Both the position numbers and the translations under genes were made by a program. The notes below the pieces were generated by a model. The model was not told where the DNA came from. It did not search any database and saw only the letters and a list, made by a program, of their open reading frames with translations. DNA of 64,000 nucleotides from MPNP01 sp965116235 (GTDB lineage Bacteria > Pseudomonadota > Alphaproteobacteria > Rhodobacterales > Rhodobacteraceae), in assembly GCA_965116235.1 (NCBI GenBank), contig OZ220496.1, positions 992,001 to 1,056,000 on the forward strand, written 5' to 3'. Shown piece by piece: positions 53,817-62,825 of the stretch. Within the stretch, counting starts at the first letter, position 1; each line of letters opens with the position of its first letter.

Positions 53817-54185
53817 TTACCGTCTCTTGCCGGCTATTGGCACCGGCTTGCCCTTGCGGGTCCGGGCATTGGTATGAGTTCTTTGTCCTCTCACGGGAAG
53901 TCCCCGGCGATGCCTGAGCCCTCGATAACATCCCAGATCCATCATGCGCTTGACGTTCATTTGCACTTCGCGTCGGAGATTGCCCTCGGCAATATAGTTC
54001 TGGTCGATATGCTCCCGCAGCGATTTGACATCAAGATCACTCAGCTCATGGACTCTGGTGGCTTCCCCGATGCCAACCGCTTCACAGATCTTTCGGGCCG
54101 ATTGGTGTCCAATGCCGTAGATGCTTGTCAATGCGATCGGAACCCGCTTGCGGGCTGGGATGTTCACACCGGCTATACGCGCCAT
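53817..54185 (-). CDS. rpsM: Small ribosomal subunit protein uS13
   Basis: A 122-residue S13 (MARIAGVNIPARKRVPIALT, then SIYGIGHQSARKICEAVGI and RGLPVRGQRTHTNARTRKGK). First gene of the alpha operon here. secY and adk, normally upstream, are missing; the 224 bases before it separate it from a BCCT transporter gene on the same strand. Confidence 0.98.
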   Translation of the reverse strand: MARIAGVNIPARKRVPIALTSIYGIGHQSARKICEAVGIGEATRVHELSDLDVKSLREHIDQNYIAEGNLRREVQMNVKRMMDLGCYRGLRHRRGLPVRGQRTHTNARTRKGKPVPIAGKRR

Positions 54186-54327
54186 TCAAACCTCGATTCA
54201 GTCGCTGTGCTCAAAGAAAATATAGTGCATGGTGCCAATGGGCACCGGAACCGATGCAGGTAGGTGTTGGAAGACCTGTTTCAAGCCCCTGTGTCAAATT
54301 TTGAGCCAAGCCCCTGTCGCACCAGTC

Positions 54328-54366
54328 AGCAAGGACGCAGAGACCGTAAGTCTCTGCGTCCTTGCT
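54328..54366. terminator. 17-bp perfect hairpin between BCCT gene and rpsM
   Basis: AGCAAGGACGCAGAGAC (54328-54344) pairs fully with 54350-54366 around a five-base loop. It lies 44 bases after the BCCT stop and about 140 before rpsM. No U-run follows on the minus strand; a weak TTTGT follows on the plus strand. Most likely it ends or protects the BCCT transcript and insulates rpsM. Confidence 0.6.
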
Positions 54367-54409
54367 TTGTCGGTCTGGCAGAACCGGAACCGGATTTTTA
54401 AATGCTCTC

Positions 54410-56050
54410 CTACCGGCTTGGCACGGGACTGCTGTCTGGAACAGCGGCAATACCCTCTGAAGAATCTTCGCGCAAGGACTTGATCAAGCCGTAAACCATG
54501 ACAATCATGATGACCGAGATCGGAAGTCCCGCCGCAATTGAAGCGGATTGCAGGGCAGCCAGACCGCCGGCCAGCAGGAGAACCGCAGCGACCAGACCCT
54601 CGCCCAGCCCCCAAACAATGCGGAAACGTTGGGGCGGGTCGTCATTGCCCATCGACAGCATGGTCGTAATGACCAGAGTGCCTGAATCAGAAGAGGTAAT
54701 GAACCATGTGGCCAACAGAAATGTGGCCAAGGCTGATATGATCCACCTCAGTGCGTCGATTGTCGTCAGGTTGCCTATGGTTTCGTAGAGTGCACTGGGC
54801 AAGTTCCAGCTCATGACCGTGTCAATGATGCCGGCCGAACCCACTCCGCCAGGTGCCATCAGCTCCATGTACAGAGCATTGCCACCAAACATGCAGAGCC
54901 ACAGGAACGAAATCGTGGTGGGGACAAAAAGAACACCGACCATGAATTCACGAATGGTACGGCCACGGCTGATCCGAGCAATGAAGATGCCGACAAAGGG
55001 TGCCCAGGAAATCCACCAGCCCCAATAAAAGATGGTCCAGCCGCCTTGCCAGGCTATGGCATCGTCGGTCCCTGCCGTCCAGAAACCCATAGGGAAGAAA
55101 TTCCAGAGATAGTCGCCCATGGACGAAACGAAGAAGCCAAGCAGCCACTTGGTGGGGCCCCAAAGCAGGAAAAATGCCAGCAAGACAACTGAAAGCCAGA
55201 TATTCCATTCGGAGATGATCCGTATTCCATTTCCTACGCCCGACACGGCCGACAGTGTCGCAATGAGCGTGATGACGGCGATGAGGATGATCTGCGTCGT
55301 AACACCGGGATCAACCCCAAAAAGATATTGCAGTCCAGTTGCCATTTGGCTGACACCCAAGCCCAGTGAAGTGGCGACACCAAAAACCGTGCCGAATATG
55401 GCCAGCAGATCAACCGCATGACCGATAGGACCGTAGATTCTGTCGCCAATGATCGGGTAGAGTGCGGAGCGAAGAGTGAATGGAAGCTTTTTTCTGAAGC
55501 CGAAATAGGCCAGACACAGCCCCACGATGACATAAACTGTCCAGGCATGAAAGCCCCAGTGGAAATAGGTCGTCCGCATGGCTACAATTGCCCGCTCCTG
55601 GGTCAGATCGGTCGCACCTACAAGGTCTGCATGGGGATTGTTGGGGTAACCGAACCCGCCGGAATTGTCAAAGTAGAACACTGGCTCGGCAATGCCGAAG
55701 AACAGGATCCCAATCCCGACTCCGGCAGAAAACAGCATTGCAAACCATGAAAAGTTGCTGAATTCGGGTCTGGAGTCATCCGAACCCAAGCGTATGGACC
55801 CGTACTTGGACAGCATCAGCCCAATGCACATGATCATCATTGCCACGACGGCCAGCAAGTAATACCAGTTGAGAGTGGCCTCAACCCACCCCTTGATACT
55901 CGAATAAACGGCGCTGGCGAAATCAACGTTGAGAATGGTGAAAATGACAAAACAAACGACCATGACCTTGGCCGCTATGCCCATTCCGGAATGAAGTCCC
56001 TTCATGGGGCCGCTCCCGGCAACATTGATCTGACTTTTTGAATTGTTCAT
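54410..56050 (-). CDS. BCCT family betaine/choline/carnitine transporter
   Basis: A 546-residue secondary transporter with twelve predicted helices. The start at ATG 56050 has AAGGAGG eight bases upstream. Family motifs are GVGIGILFFGIAEPVFYF, the Trp-rich FYWGWWISWAPFVG and IARISRGRTIREFMVGVL, and FITSSDSGTLVITTMLS. BCCT members take up betaine, choline, carnitine or DMSP, often for osmoprotection; which one cannot be told. Confidence 0.92.
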   Translation of the reverse strand: MNNSKSQINVAGSGPMKGLHSGMGIAAKVMVVCFVIFTILNVDFASAVYSSIKGWVEATLNWYYLLAVVAMMIMCIGLMLSKYGSIRLGSDDSRPEFSNFSWFAMLFSAGVGIGILFFGIAEPVFYFDNSGGFGYPNNPHADLVGATDLTQERAIVAMRTTYFHWGFHAWTVYVIVGLCLAYFGFRKKLPFTLRSALYPIIGDRIYGPIGHAVDLLAIFGTVFGVATSLGLGVSQMATGLQYLFGVDPGVTTQIILIAVITLIATLSAVSGVGNGIRIISEWNIWLSVVLLAFFLLWGPTKWLLGFFVSSMGDYLWNFFPMGFWTAGTDDAIAWQGGWTIFYWGWWISWAPFVGIFIARISRGRTIREFMVGVLFVPTTISFLWLCMFGGNALYMELMAPGGVGSAGIIDTVMSWNLPSALYETIGNLTTIDALRWIISALATFLLATWFITSSDSGTLVITTMLSMGNDDPPQRFRIVWGLGEGLVAAVLLLAGGLAALQSASIAAGLPISVIMIVMVYGLIKSLREDSSEGIAAVPDSSPVPSR

Positions 56051-56237
56051 CGATTGTTCCTCCTTGTTCTTGTCGGACACGACAGGACAGGGCCTGTCGT
56101 TGCCATGTTCATTCATCCGAAACGAAGCGCATGGACGCGGAGACTCCAAGGTACACACCCGCTCCTGGATCGGACAAGGGCACACAATAACACAAAGGAT
56201 GCCGAACTAACAAGGTCTGTTGAACGGTTGACGGTAC

Positions 56238-57167
56238 CTACACCGCTTGTGAAGTTTCCATGAGTACTTTTTTCGGAAAGAATCGACCGTCCTTCGCGAT
56301 TCCCCAAGCCACGGCCTGTCCTTCAAGCGACACCCAGATCGTCTGATTCCTGGCCAAGCCGGGCAGGCTCACTTCAATGGAACCGCCGTTTTGAACAGTC
56401 CCTGCCTGTGTTTTGCTGCAGCCATATTCAGGCATGTGCCTGAGCGCGGTTTCCAAGGGCAGTACCAGCAACCTCAGATTGTTGTAGCTTGTCGATCCGG
56501 TAAAATGCTCGAGGGGGTGAGCCTGATCCAGGCTGAATGGGCCACTTCTGGTCCTGACCAAGGTTTCGACGTGGCCGTAACAGCCAAGCTTGTCCCCCAA
56601 GTCCCGAGCCACAGACCGCACGTATCCCCCCTTGCCGCATTCCATTTCGAGCGTAATCTGGCCTGGCAAGTTCCATTCCGTCACCTGCAGGGATTTTATC
56701 AACAGCGGACGGGACTTCAGCTGGACCCGTTCACCCTTGAGTGCTTTGCTGTAGGCTCTGATTCCATCAACCTTGACGGACGAAAACTGCGGCGGCACCT
56801 GCTGTATAAGACCTTGAAACAAGTCCAAGGCGGCCAGAACCTCTTCTTTCGATGGGCGATTTTCAGACCGGGCAATGATAGTGCCGGTCGCATCGTCCGT
56901 TGATGTTGCAGCGCCAAAGTTGACCACAAAACGGTAGCATTTGATCGAATCGGTGATAAAGGGAAGCGTCTTGGTGGCTTTCCCGAAGGCAATGACGAGA
57001 ACGCCGCTTGCCGGCTTGTCCAGAGTTCCGGCATGCCCGGCCTTGCGAATACGCAAGGCCGGCTTGATCCGACTGACGGCCTCAAAGGATGTCAATCCTG
57101 CTGGCTTGTTTATGGCTAGCCAGCCATGAATTTCGGTTTCAACTCGTGCTGAACCCGGAGCGTTCAT
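56238..57167 (-). CDS. truB: tRNA pseudouridine-55 synthase
   Basis: Makes the universally conserved pseudouridine 55 of tRNA. The 309-residue product has the catalytic Asp in KAGHAGTLDKPASGVLVIA and the motifs CYRFVVNFGAATSTDDATG and VPPQFSSVKVDGIRAYSKA. It begins two bases after the rbfA stop. rpsO-pnp, usually next, lies 44 kb away. Confidence 0.97.
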   Translation of the reverse strand: MNAPGSARVETEIHGWLAINKPAGLTSFEAVSRIKPALRIRKAGHAGTLDKPASGVLVIAFGKATKTLPFITDSIKCYRFVVNFGAATSTDDATGTIIARSENRPSKEEVLAALDLFQGLIQQVPPQFSSVKVDGIRAYSKALKGERVQLKSRPLLIKSLQVTEWNLPGQITLEMECGKGGYVRSVARDLGDKLGCYGHVETLVRTRSGPFSLDQAHPLEHFTGSTSYNNLRLLVLPLETALRHMPEYGCSKTQAGTVQNGGSIEVSLPGLARNQTIWVSLEGQAVAWGIAKDGRFFPKKVLMETSQAV

Positions 57168-57169
57168 GT

Positions 57170-57571
57170 TCAGTCAACTTGAACGGTGCCATGCAACTGG
57201 TTTTTGTCTTGCTGCAAGAGCCTTTGTGTTCTTTCGATCTGGTCGAACAGCGGGTCGGACACAAAATGCAGGCCTGGCGAGAACTTGAGATCCAGTTCCT
57301 TGTTGAGAAGCCGTCTGATTTCCCTTCGGCTGGCATTGAGCGAAGAAATGACCTGTTCGGCATGCTGTCCTCCCAAGGGAATGACAAAGACCGTGGCTTT
57401 CTTGAGATCTGTGCTCATGCGAACTTCTCCGACGGTCACCGAAATTTGGGGGAGTTCCGGATCAAAAAAGTCCCATTCGGACAGTATGCAGGCCAGTTTT
57501 CGGCGGACCAGCTCACCCACTCGCAATTGCCTTTGAGATTGCCCTTCACTTCGTGACGCGGACGTGACCAT
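57170..57571 (-). CDS. rbfA: Ribosome-binding factor A
   Basis: A 133-residue KH-type protein needed for 16S rRNA maturation and cold growth. Typical segments are SQRQLRVGELVRRKLACILS, then PQISVTVGEVRMSTDLKKAT and GLHFVSDPLFDQIERTQRLL. The start at 57571 has GGGAGG seven bases upstream. infB, nearly always directly upstream, is absent; dapB lies divergent instead. Confidence 0.96.
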   Translation of the reverse strand: MVTSASRSEGQSQRQLRVGELVRRKLACILSEWDFFDPELPQISVTVGEVRMSTDLKKATVFVIPLGGQHAEQVISSLNASRREIRRLLNKELDLKFSPGLHFVSDPLFDQIERTQRLLQQDKNQLHGTVQVD

Positions 57572-57667
57572 AGAAACCTCCCTCAAGTCAATTTCACGGG
57601 AAAACACTCGGCAAAATTAATACCGGTTGCTATATGATAGTAGAGTTTTTTGGCGGGAGTAAAAGAA

Positions 57668-58477
57668 TTGACACAGGTACCCACGGTCGGGGTTGTCGGT
57701 GCGTCGGGGCGCATGGGAAGAATGCTCATCAAGGTTGTTTCGGATTCTGACCGGGTCCAGCTGGGAACAGTCATCGAAAGACCGGACCATCCATGGATTG
57801 GGAAAGCACTCAAGGATGTCTATCCGGATGTCCCGCTTGAAATGATTGTTGAAAGCGAACTGGAAGTTGCATGTTCCGAAGTTGAAGTCTTGATAGATTT
57901 CAGTTCACCGGCGGCCAGCACGGGAGTGGCGACCTTCGCTGCCAAGCACGGCAAGATTCATGTTGTTGGCACGACGGGGTTTGGCAAAGAGCACGACGCT
58001 CATATCGCTGAATGTGCCCAGGACACCGTCATCATCAAGGCAGGAAACATGTCTCTTGGGGTCAACTTGCTGACGAAGCTGACCGAGCGAGTGGCTGCTG
58101 CGCTGGATGAGGATTTTGACATTGAGATTGTTGAAGCCCATCATCGATACAAGGTCGACGCCCCCTCTGGAACGGCCCTGATGCTTGGAAAGGCGGCGGC
58201 AAAAGGCCGCAAGATAGATCTGATGGACCACTTGGACAAACCTCGGGATGGCCAAATTGGAGCTAGGGCAAAAGGCAATATCGGGTTTTCAGCGATCAGA
58301 GGTGGCAACATAGTTGGTGAACATGAGGTGATGTTTGCCGCCGATGGTGAACGGATTGTGCTGTCTCACATTGCCACCGATCGTACCATCTATGCCTCTG
58401 GTGCACTCAAGGCGGCCTTGTGGGGTTTGGGCAAGCGGCCCGGCCTCTATGACATGGCGGATGTTCTTGGCCTGTAA
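57668..58477 (+). CDS. dapB: 4-hydroxy-tetrahydrodipicolinate reductase
   Basis: Second step of the dap branch of lysine and diaminopimelate synthesis. The 269-residue product has the dinucleotide fold GVVGASGRMGRML and the substrate motif EIVEAHHRYKVDAPSGTALM with the catalytic HH. The TTG start at 57668 has GGGAG eight bases upstream; an in-frame TTG at 57650 lacks one. Followed at 51 bases by the acyltransferase gene. Confidence 0.96.
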   Translation: MTQVPTVGVVGASGRMGRMLIKVVSDSDRVQLGTVIERPDHPWIGKALKDVYPDVPLEMIVESELEVACSEVEVLIDFSSPAASTGVATFAAKHGKIHVVGTTGFGKEHDAHIAECAQDTVIIKAGNMSLGVNLLTKLTERVAAALDEDFDIEIVEAHHRYKVDAPSGTALMLGKAAAKGRKIDLMDHLDKPRDGQIGARAKGNIGFSAIRGGNIVGEHEVMFAADGERIVLSHIATDRTIYASGALKAALWGLGKRPGLYDMADVLGL

Positions 58478-58528
58478 AGCGAACCCGGCGGCCGAAGCGG
58501 ATCCTCCAAATCGTGGTGGCAATACCGC

Positions 58529-59329
58529 ATGACCGCGCTCATGGCGACGCCATCCACTCTACGGCATGTCTTGCAGTGGATACGGTCTCTCTTCTTCGTC
58601 ATGCATATGTATGTCGTCATGGCTGTCATGGCCATCTACTTCATTCCAATGAGTGCAATCCGCAACGAGTGGGCGTACACGGCAATCAAGATGTACTGCC
58701 GATATGTCCGCTGGTCAGCCCAGCGGATTGTCGGGCTAAGATCCGAAATTCGAGGTCGGGTACCGGCAGGCGAGGTCCTGATCTGCGCCAAGCACCAGTC
58801 CTTTTTTGACATTCTGATATTATGCAGCATATTGCCCAAGCCGCGCTTCGTCATGAAAAAGGAGCTGGCTCGGACGCCAATCGTTGCGTATTTTGCGCGG
58901 AAGATCGAGTGCGTCTCGGTTGACCGAGGAAAAAAGGGAGCGGCGATCGTCCAACTCAAGCAAGGGGCACTGTCCAAAAAGGGTCAGCCGGGACAACTGA
59001 TCATTTATCCGCAGGGAACGCGTGTCGCCCCCAAGGTCAAGAAACCTTACAAGGTCGGTTCGGGCGTGATTTATACCCTGCTTGAAATGACGTGCGTGCC
59101 TGTAGCGACGAACGTTGGCTGCTTTTGGCCTCGGAAGGCCATTTTCCGATTACCCGGACTGGCCGTCGTCGAATTTTTGCCGGCGATTGAGCCGGGTCTT
59201 ACTCAAGAGGTGTTCATGCAGAAAATGGAACGGCTTGTCGAGTCCAGTTCTGACCGGTTGATCGACGAAGCCGAAAATTGCCATGGTCCCATTCAATTGC
59301 CTACACGAACGAAACTTCATGAGCGTTGA
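58529..59329 (+). CDS. PlsC-like 1-acylglycerol-3-phosphate acyltransferase
   Basis: A 266-residue membrane-associated acyltransferase. The HX4D motif is KHQSFFDIL and the substrate motif is IYPQGTRVAP, with Gln in place of the usual Glu (EGTR), as in many alphaproteobacterial PlsC. The N-terminus holds a membrane helix (MHMYVVMAVMAIYFIPM). It makes phosphatidic acid from lysophosphatidic acid. Confidence 0.88.
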   Translation: MTALMATPSTLRHVLQWIRSLFFVMHMYVVMAVMAIYFIPMSAIRNEWAYTAIKMYCRYVRWSAQRIVGLRSEIRGRVPAGEVLICAKHQSFFDILILCSILPKPRFVMKKELARTPIVAYFARKIECVSVDRGKKGAAIVQLKQGALSKKGQPGQLIIYPQGTRVAPKVKKPYKVGSGVIYTLLEMTCVPVATNVGCFWPRKAIFRLPGLAVVEFLPAIEPGLTQEVFMQKMERLVESSSDRLIDEAENCHGPIQLPTRTKLHER

Positions 59330-59425
59330 ACATGAATGGGGAAAAGCGGGTCGGTGACCGTTTCAGCTCACCGGAAGCCCGGAGCATCCTGTTCTAGGCC
59401 GGAGAGTGAACGGATGGAATGACAT

Positions 59426-60409
59426 CTAGAAAAGGTTGAACTTCCTTGCCTTGCGCTTGTCCAGTGTTCCCATGGCAACGAATTTCCTGTAGCGATTGAG
59501 TTTCAGGTCTCCAGGATCCATGTCGACAATTTCAGTCAACGCGCTCCGCAATGCCTTGCGGGTTGCTTCAAATGTTTTCTTGGGATCTCGGTGAGCACCC
59601 CCAACCGGCTCCATGACAATGCGATCGATCACCCCCAACTTTTTCAGGTCATTGGCGGTCAACTTCAATGCTTCTGCTGCGGTATGCATCATGTCGGAAC
59701 TCTTCCAAAGAATTGATGCACATCCTTCGGGGCTGATTACCGAGTAGACGGAATGCTCCAGCATCAGCACCCGGTTCGCTGTTGCCAGCGCTACTGCGCC
59801 TCCAGAACCACCCTCGCCGATGATGACTGACACCACAGGAACTTCCAGTTCAAGGGATTTTTCGATCGCTCGGGCGATGGCCTCCGACTGCCCTCGGGCC
59901 TCGGCTCCTTGCCCCGGATAGGCCCCCGGCGTATCAACCATCGTTATGACGGGCAAACGGAATCTGTCCGCCAACTCCATCAATCTGATGGCCTTGCGAT
60001 AGCCTTCTGGGCGAGCCATGCCAAAGTTGTGATGAATGCGGTTCTTGGTGTCCTTGCCCTTTTCTTGCCCGATGACCACTACGGGCTTGTCATCGAAGCG
60101 AGCAAGGAGCCCCATGACGGCCTTGTCATCGGCAAAGTTCCGATCACCCGCAAGAGCAGTGGCTTCCGTAAAGAGGGTGTGCACATAATCCATGAAGTGT
60201 GGCCGGTCGGCATGACGCGCCACCTGGCATTTCTGCCATGGTGTCAGGCTGCGGTAAATTGATTTGATTTTCTTCAGATTGATCGCTTCAAGGCGTTCCA
60301 GCGTCTTGAGAAAATCCTTGTTCGCTTCAAAACCGGGCGTCGCCTTCAATTCGGTTATCTGAACGTCGATGTCGGCGATAGGTTTTTCAAAATCCAGATA
60401 ATGCTTCAT
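59426..60409 (-). CDS. accA: Acetyl-CoA carboxylase carboxyltransferase alpha subunit
   Basis: A 327-residue AccA starting MKHYLDFEKPIADIDVQITE. Conserved crotonase-like motifs are MVDTPGAYPGQGAEARGQSE, SVIIGEGGSGGAVALATANR and YSVISPEGCASILWKSS. With AccD it transfers the carboxyl group to acetyl-CoA in the first step of fatty acid synthesis. ATG 60409 is preferred to a start four codons upstream. Confidence 0.97.
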   Translation of the reverse strand: MKHYLDFEKPIADIDVQITELKATPGFEANKDFLKTLERLEAINLKKIKSIYRSLTPWQKCQVARHADRPHFMDYVHTLFTEATALAGDRNFADDKAVMGLLARFDDKPVVVIGQEKGKDTKNRIHHNFGMARPEGYRKAIRLMELADRFRLPVITMVDTPGAYPGQGAEARGQSEAIARAIEKSLELEVPVVSVIIGEGGSGGAVALATANRVLMLEHSVYSVISPEGCASILWKSSDMMHTAAEALKLTANDLKKLGVIDRIVMEPVGGAHRDPKKTFEATRKALRSALTEIVDMDPGDLKLNRYRKFVAMGTLDKRKARKFNLF

Positions 60410-60877
60410 AACTGCTGACAATTGACAATTTTAGCCAAGATTTAAAGATTCATGCCCTTCAGACGGATATTTTCGCTCAGGAAGTCGGCTGTCGATGCCT
60501 TGACGCGACTGTCTCTGTCTAGGCTGCTCTTGATCGGTATCACCGCGGCTGGGAGCGGGTTTCTCTGTCTGCGCTTGAGATAAGTGAACAGGCGTATTTT
60601 CATCCGGTTGGATGAATGGAATATCTAGCACTTAAGCGAATGGCATCCGATTTATAGCCCGAGGTTGGAGTCGCTATGGACAAGGTCAATGGTGGTACGA
60701 TCGGATGGCCGGGAGCATGAATTCTGGCCCCTGCTGTTGAACGCTCAAAGCCCCGAAACCTGGTGGAGGTGGGTTGGCGGCTTGAAGTTCGGGTGCAAGC
60801 GCTGTTGCCATGATGGCTTTGCGATGCAAGCAAGCGAGTGACTGGACTCGACACCGTCACCCGTGAGGCTCTCTCGG
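60410..60877. other. 468-bp gap between accA and PatB-like gene
   Basis: Both flanking genes are on the minus strand. A 66-codon minus frame (60431-60631) is rich in Pro, Gln, Arg and Glu and resembles no known protein. The site usually taken by a xerD-type gene next to accA holds nothing recognisable. A promoter for accA is expected here. Confidence 0.4.
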
Positions 60878-62047
60878 TCAAAGGTCAGAGAACACGTTGG
60901 TGATTCTTCCAAGTGCATCTTGCAGGACCGAACGCGGCATGGCAACGTTAAATCGATGAAAGCTCTCACCGCCCAGGCCAAAGGTTGGTCCAAGGTTGGT
61001 GGCGATTCGGGCGCCCTTGTGAAGCCTCGAGGTTACTTCTTCAAGGGCAAGCCCACAGTCACGAAAATCAACCCAAGCGAGGTATGTCGCTTCCAACGGC
61101 ATGGACTTGATTCCCGGGATTTGATTGACAGTTGCATCGAACAGCAAGCGATTCTGATTGATATACTGCATCAGGCCGTCAACCCATTCTGCGCCAGCGG
61201 AAGAGTAAACGGCTTCAGCCAGAAACAATCCGAAGGAGTTGGGCGAGATGCCCAGAGCAGTCATTTTTTGTTGAAACTTTGCCCGTAGCGTTTCGTCTTC
61301 AATGATGACATTGCCCGTATGGGAGCCGGCCAGATTGAATGTTTTGGTGGTCGCGGTCAGCATGATCAGCCGGTCGCGAACCGAAGGAGCAGCCAGCGGG
61401 GCAACGACATGCCGATGGCCTGGCAGGACCAGGTCATGGTGAATTTCGTCAGAAACCAGGATCAGGTCGTGTCGCTGACAGAACCCGCACAACTCGGCCA
61501 GTTCTTCTTGCCGCCAGACCCGTCCGCCGGGATTGTGCGGCGAACACAATATTGCCATGGAGGTCGATGGATCCACCAGTTGATCATAGACATCAAAATC
61601 AAACTTATAAATTTCGTCTTCAAGCTTGAGCGGACACTCGACAACCTTCCGGTTTGCAGCCTTGATAACTCGGCTGAAGGCGTGATACACAGGGGTGAAA
61701 AGGATGATGCCGTCCCCGGGCGAGGAATAGGTCTCTACGCATAGTGCAGTGCCATTGACCAGACCATGCGTGGAGAATATCCAGTCCGGTTCGACCCTCC
61801 AGCCGTGCCGTTTGTACATCCACCAGATTATGGCTTCACGATAGGCATCGTCATCGCCGTAATAACCGAAGATTCCATACTCCTGCATTTTGGCGATGGC
61901 ATCGTAGGCAACCTGAGGTGGTCGAAAGTCCATGTCGGCAACCCACATGGCAATGCCATCCTGCTTGGGCACCTGGTAAATCTTGTCAATCAGGTCCCAT
62001 TTTGCACTGTGGGTATTGCGTCGTTCAATGACTTCGTCAAAATTCAA
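60878..62047 (-). CDS. PatB/MalY-family PLP-dependent C-S lyase/aminotransferase
   Basis: A 389-residue fold-type I PLP enzyme. The start is TTG 62047 with GGAGAG six bases upstream, which brings the length to that of the family; the 41 codons before it are outside homology. Motifs include GIAMWVADMDFRPP, CSPHNPGGRVW, SDEIHHDLVLPGH and the PLP lysine in TATTKTFNLAGSHTG. Relatives are cystathionine beta-lyases; in E. coli MalY has a regulatory role too. Confidence 0.9.
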   Translation of the reverse strand: MNFDEVIERRNTHSAKWDLIDKIYQVPKQDGIAMWVADMDFRPPQVAYDAIAKMQEYGIFGYYGDDDAYREAIIWWMYKRHGWRVEPDWIFSTHGLVNGTALCVETYSSPGDGIILFTPVYHAFSRVIKAANRKVVECPLKLEDEIYKFDFDVYDQLVDPSTSMAILCSPHNPGGRVWRQEELAELCGFCQRHDLILVSDEIHHDLVLPGHRHVVAPLAAPSVRDRLIMLTATTKTFNLAGSHTGNVIIEDETLRAKFQQKMTALGISPNSFGLFLAEAVYSSAGAEWVDGLMQYINQNRLLFDATVNQIPGIKSMPLEATYLAWVDFRDCGLALEEVTSRLHKGARIATNLGPTFGLGGESFHRFNVAMPRSVLQDALGRITNVFSDL

Positions 62048-62227
62048 TTTCGCTCTCCATATATTCAATTCGGAACTATGAGGGCATTCTCCTAAATGGT
62101 GTTGAATTGCTGCCACATTCAAGGATGGGGCCGTCGGCGACAAGCAAATGGAAAAATCCGATTTCTTCATTATTTGGTGCTACGATCAGGGAATTTGATC
62201 GGGAGCATGACACAGCAGGTTACGGAC

Positions 62228-62752
62228 ATGGCCATCAGACAAATATTATACTATCCACATCCAATTCTGCGCAAGCCTAGTCAAGCCATCGCCGAAGTCA
62301 ATGATGGAATCAAGTCTCTGGCCTCTGACATGATCGCGACAATGTATGCTGCTCCGGGCATTGGTCTGGCAGCACCGCAGGTTGGCGTAAACGTGAGGTT
62401 GTTTGTCATGGATTGTTCCAAACATGAGCACCCGCCGCGGGTCTTTCTCAATCCCTCGATCGTTGAATTCTCGGCCGAACAGGAGATCTTGGAAGAAGGA
62501 TGTCTGTCCCTTCCAGAACAATTTGCAGATATCGAGAGGCCTCGTTCGTGCCGGATTGCTTACATGGATATGGCGGGTCAAGCCCATGAAGTGGATCTGG
62601 AAGGAATTGAGGCCCGGTGTGCCCAGCATGAAATTGATCACCTGAACGGCAAGTTGTTTATTGATCACATATCCAGGCTGAAGCGCCAGCTTCTGCTCAA
62701 GAAGCTGCAAAAACACTTGGCTGAAGTCAGGAAGTCGGACCGCGCAAGTTGA
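62228..62752 (+). CDS. def: Peptide deformylase
   Basis: Metal-dependent hydrolase that removes the N-formyl group from nascent proteins. The 174-residue product (from MAIRQILYYPHPIL) has all three motifs: GIGLAAPQVG, EEGCLSLP and QHEIDHLNG. Divergent from the PatB-like gene and followed by fmt at 73 bases, the standard def-fmt pair. Confidence 0.97.
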   Translation: MAIRQILYYPHPILRKPSQAIAEVNDGIKSLASDMIATMYAAPGIGLAAPQVGVNVRLFVMDCSKHEHPPRVFLNPSIVEFSAEQEILEEGCLSLPEQFADIERPRSCRIAYMDMAGQAHEVDLEGIEARCAQHEIDHLNGKLFIDHISRLKRQLLLKKLQKHLAEVRKSDRAS

Positions 62753-62825
62753 TACAGGAATTGAAGCCGAAACGGGCGGTTGGATGCCTGAATCTTGCAG
62801 GCCTGACAAAATACTGAATTGATCG

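Noticed and set aside
60431..60631. A 66-codon frame upstream of accA
   Set aside because: Biased, low-complexity composition and no ribosome site; not enough to call a gene.
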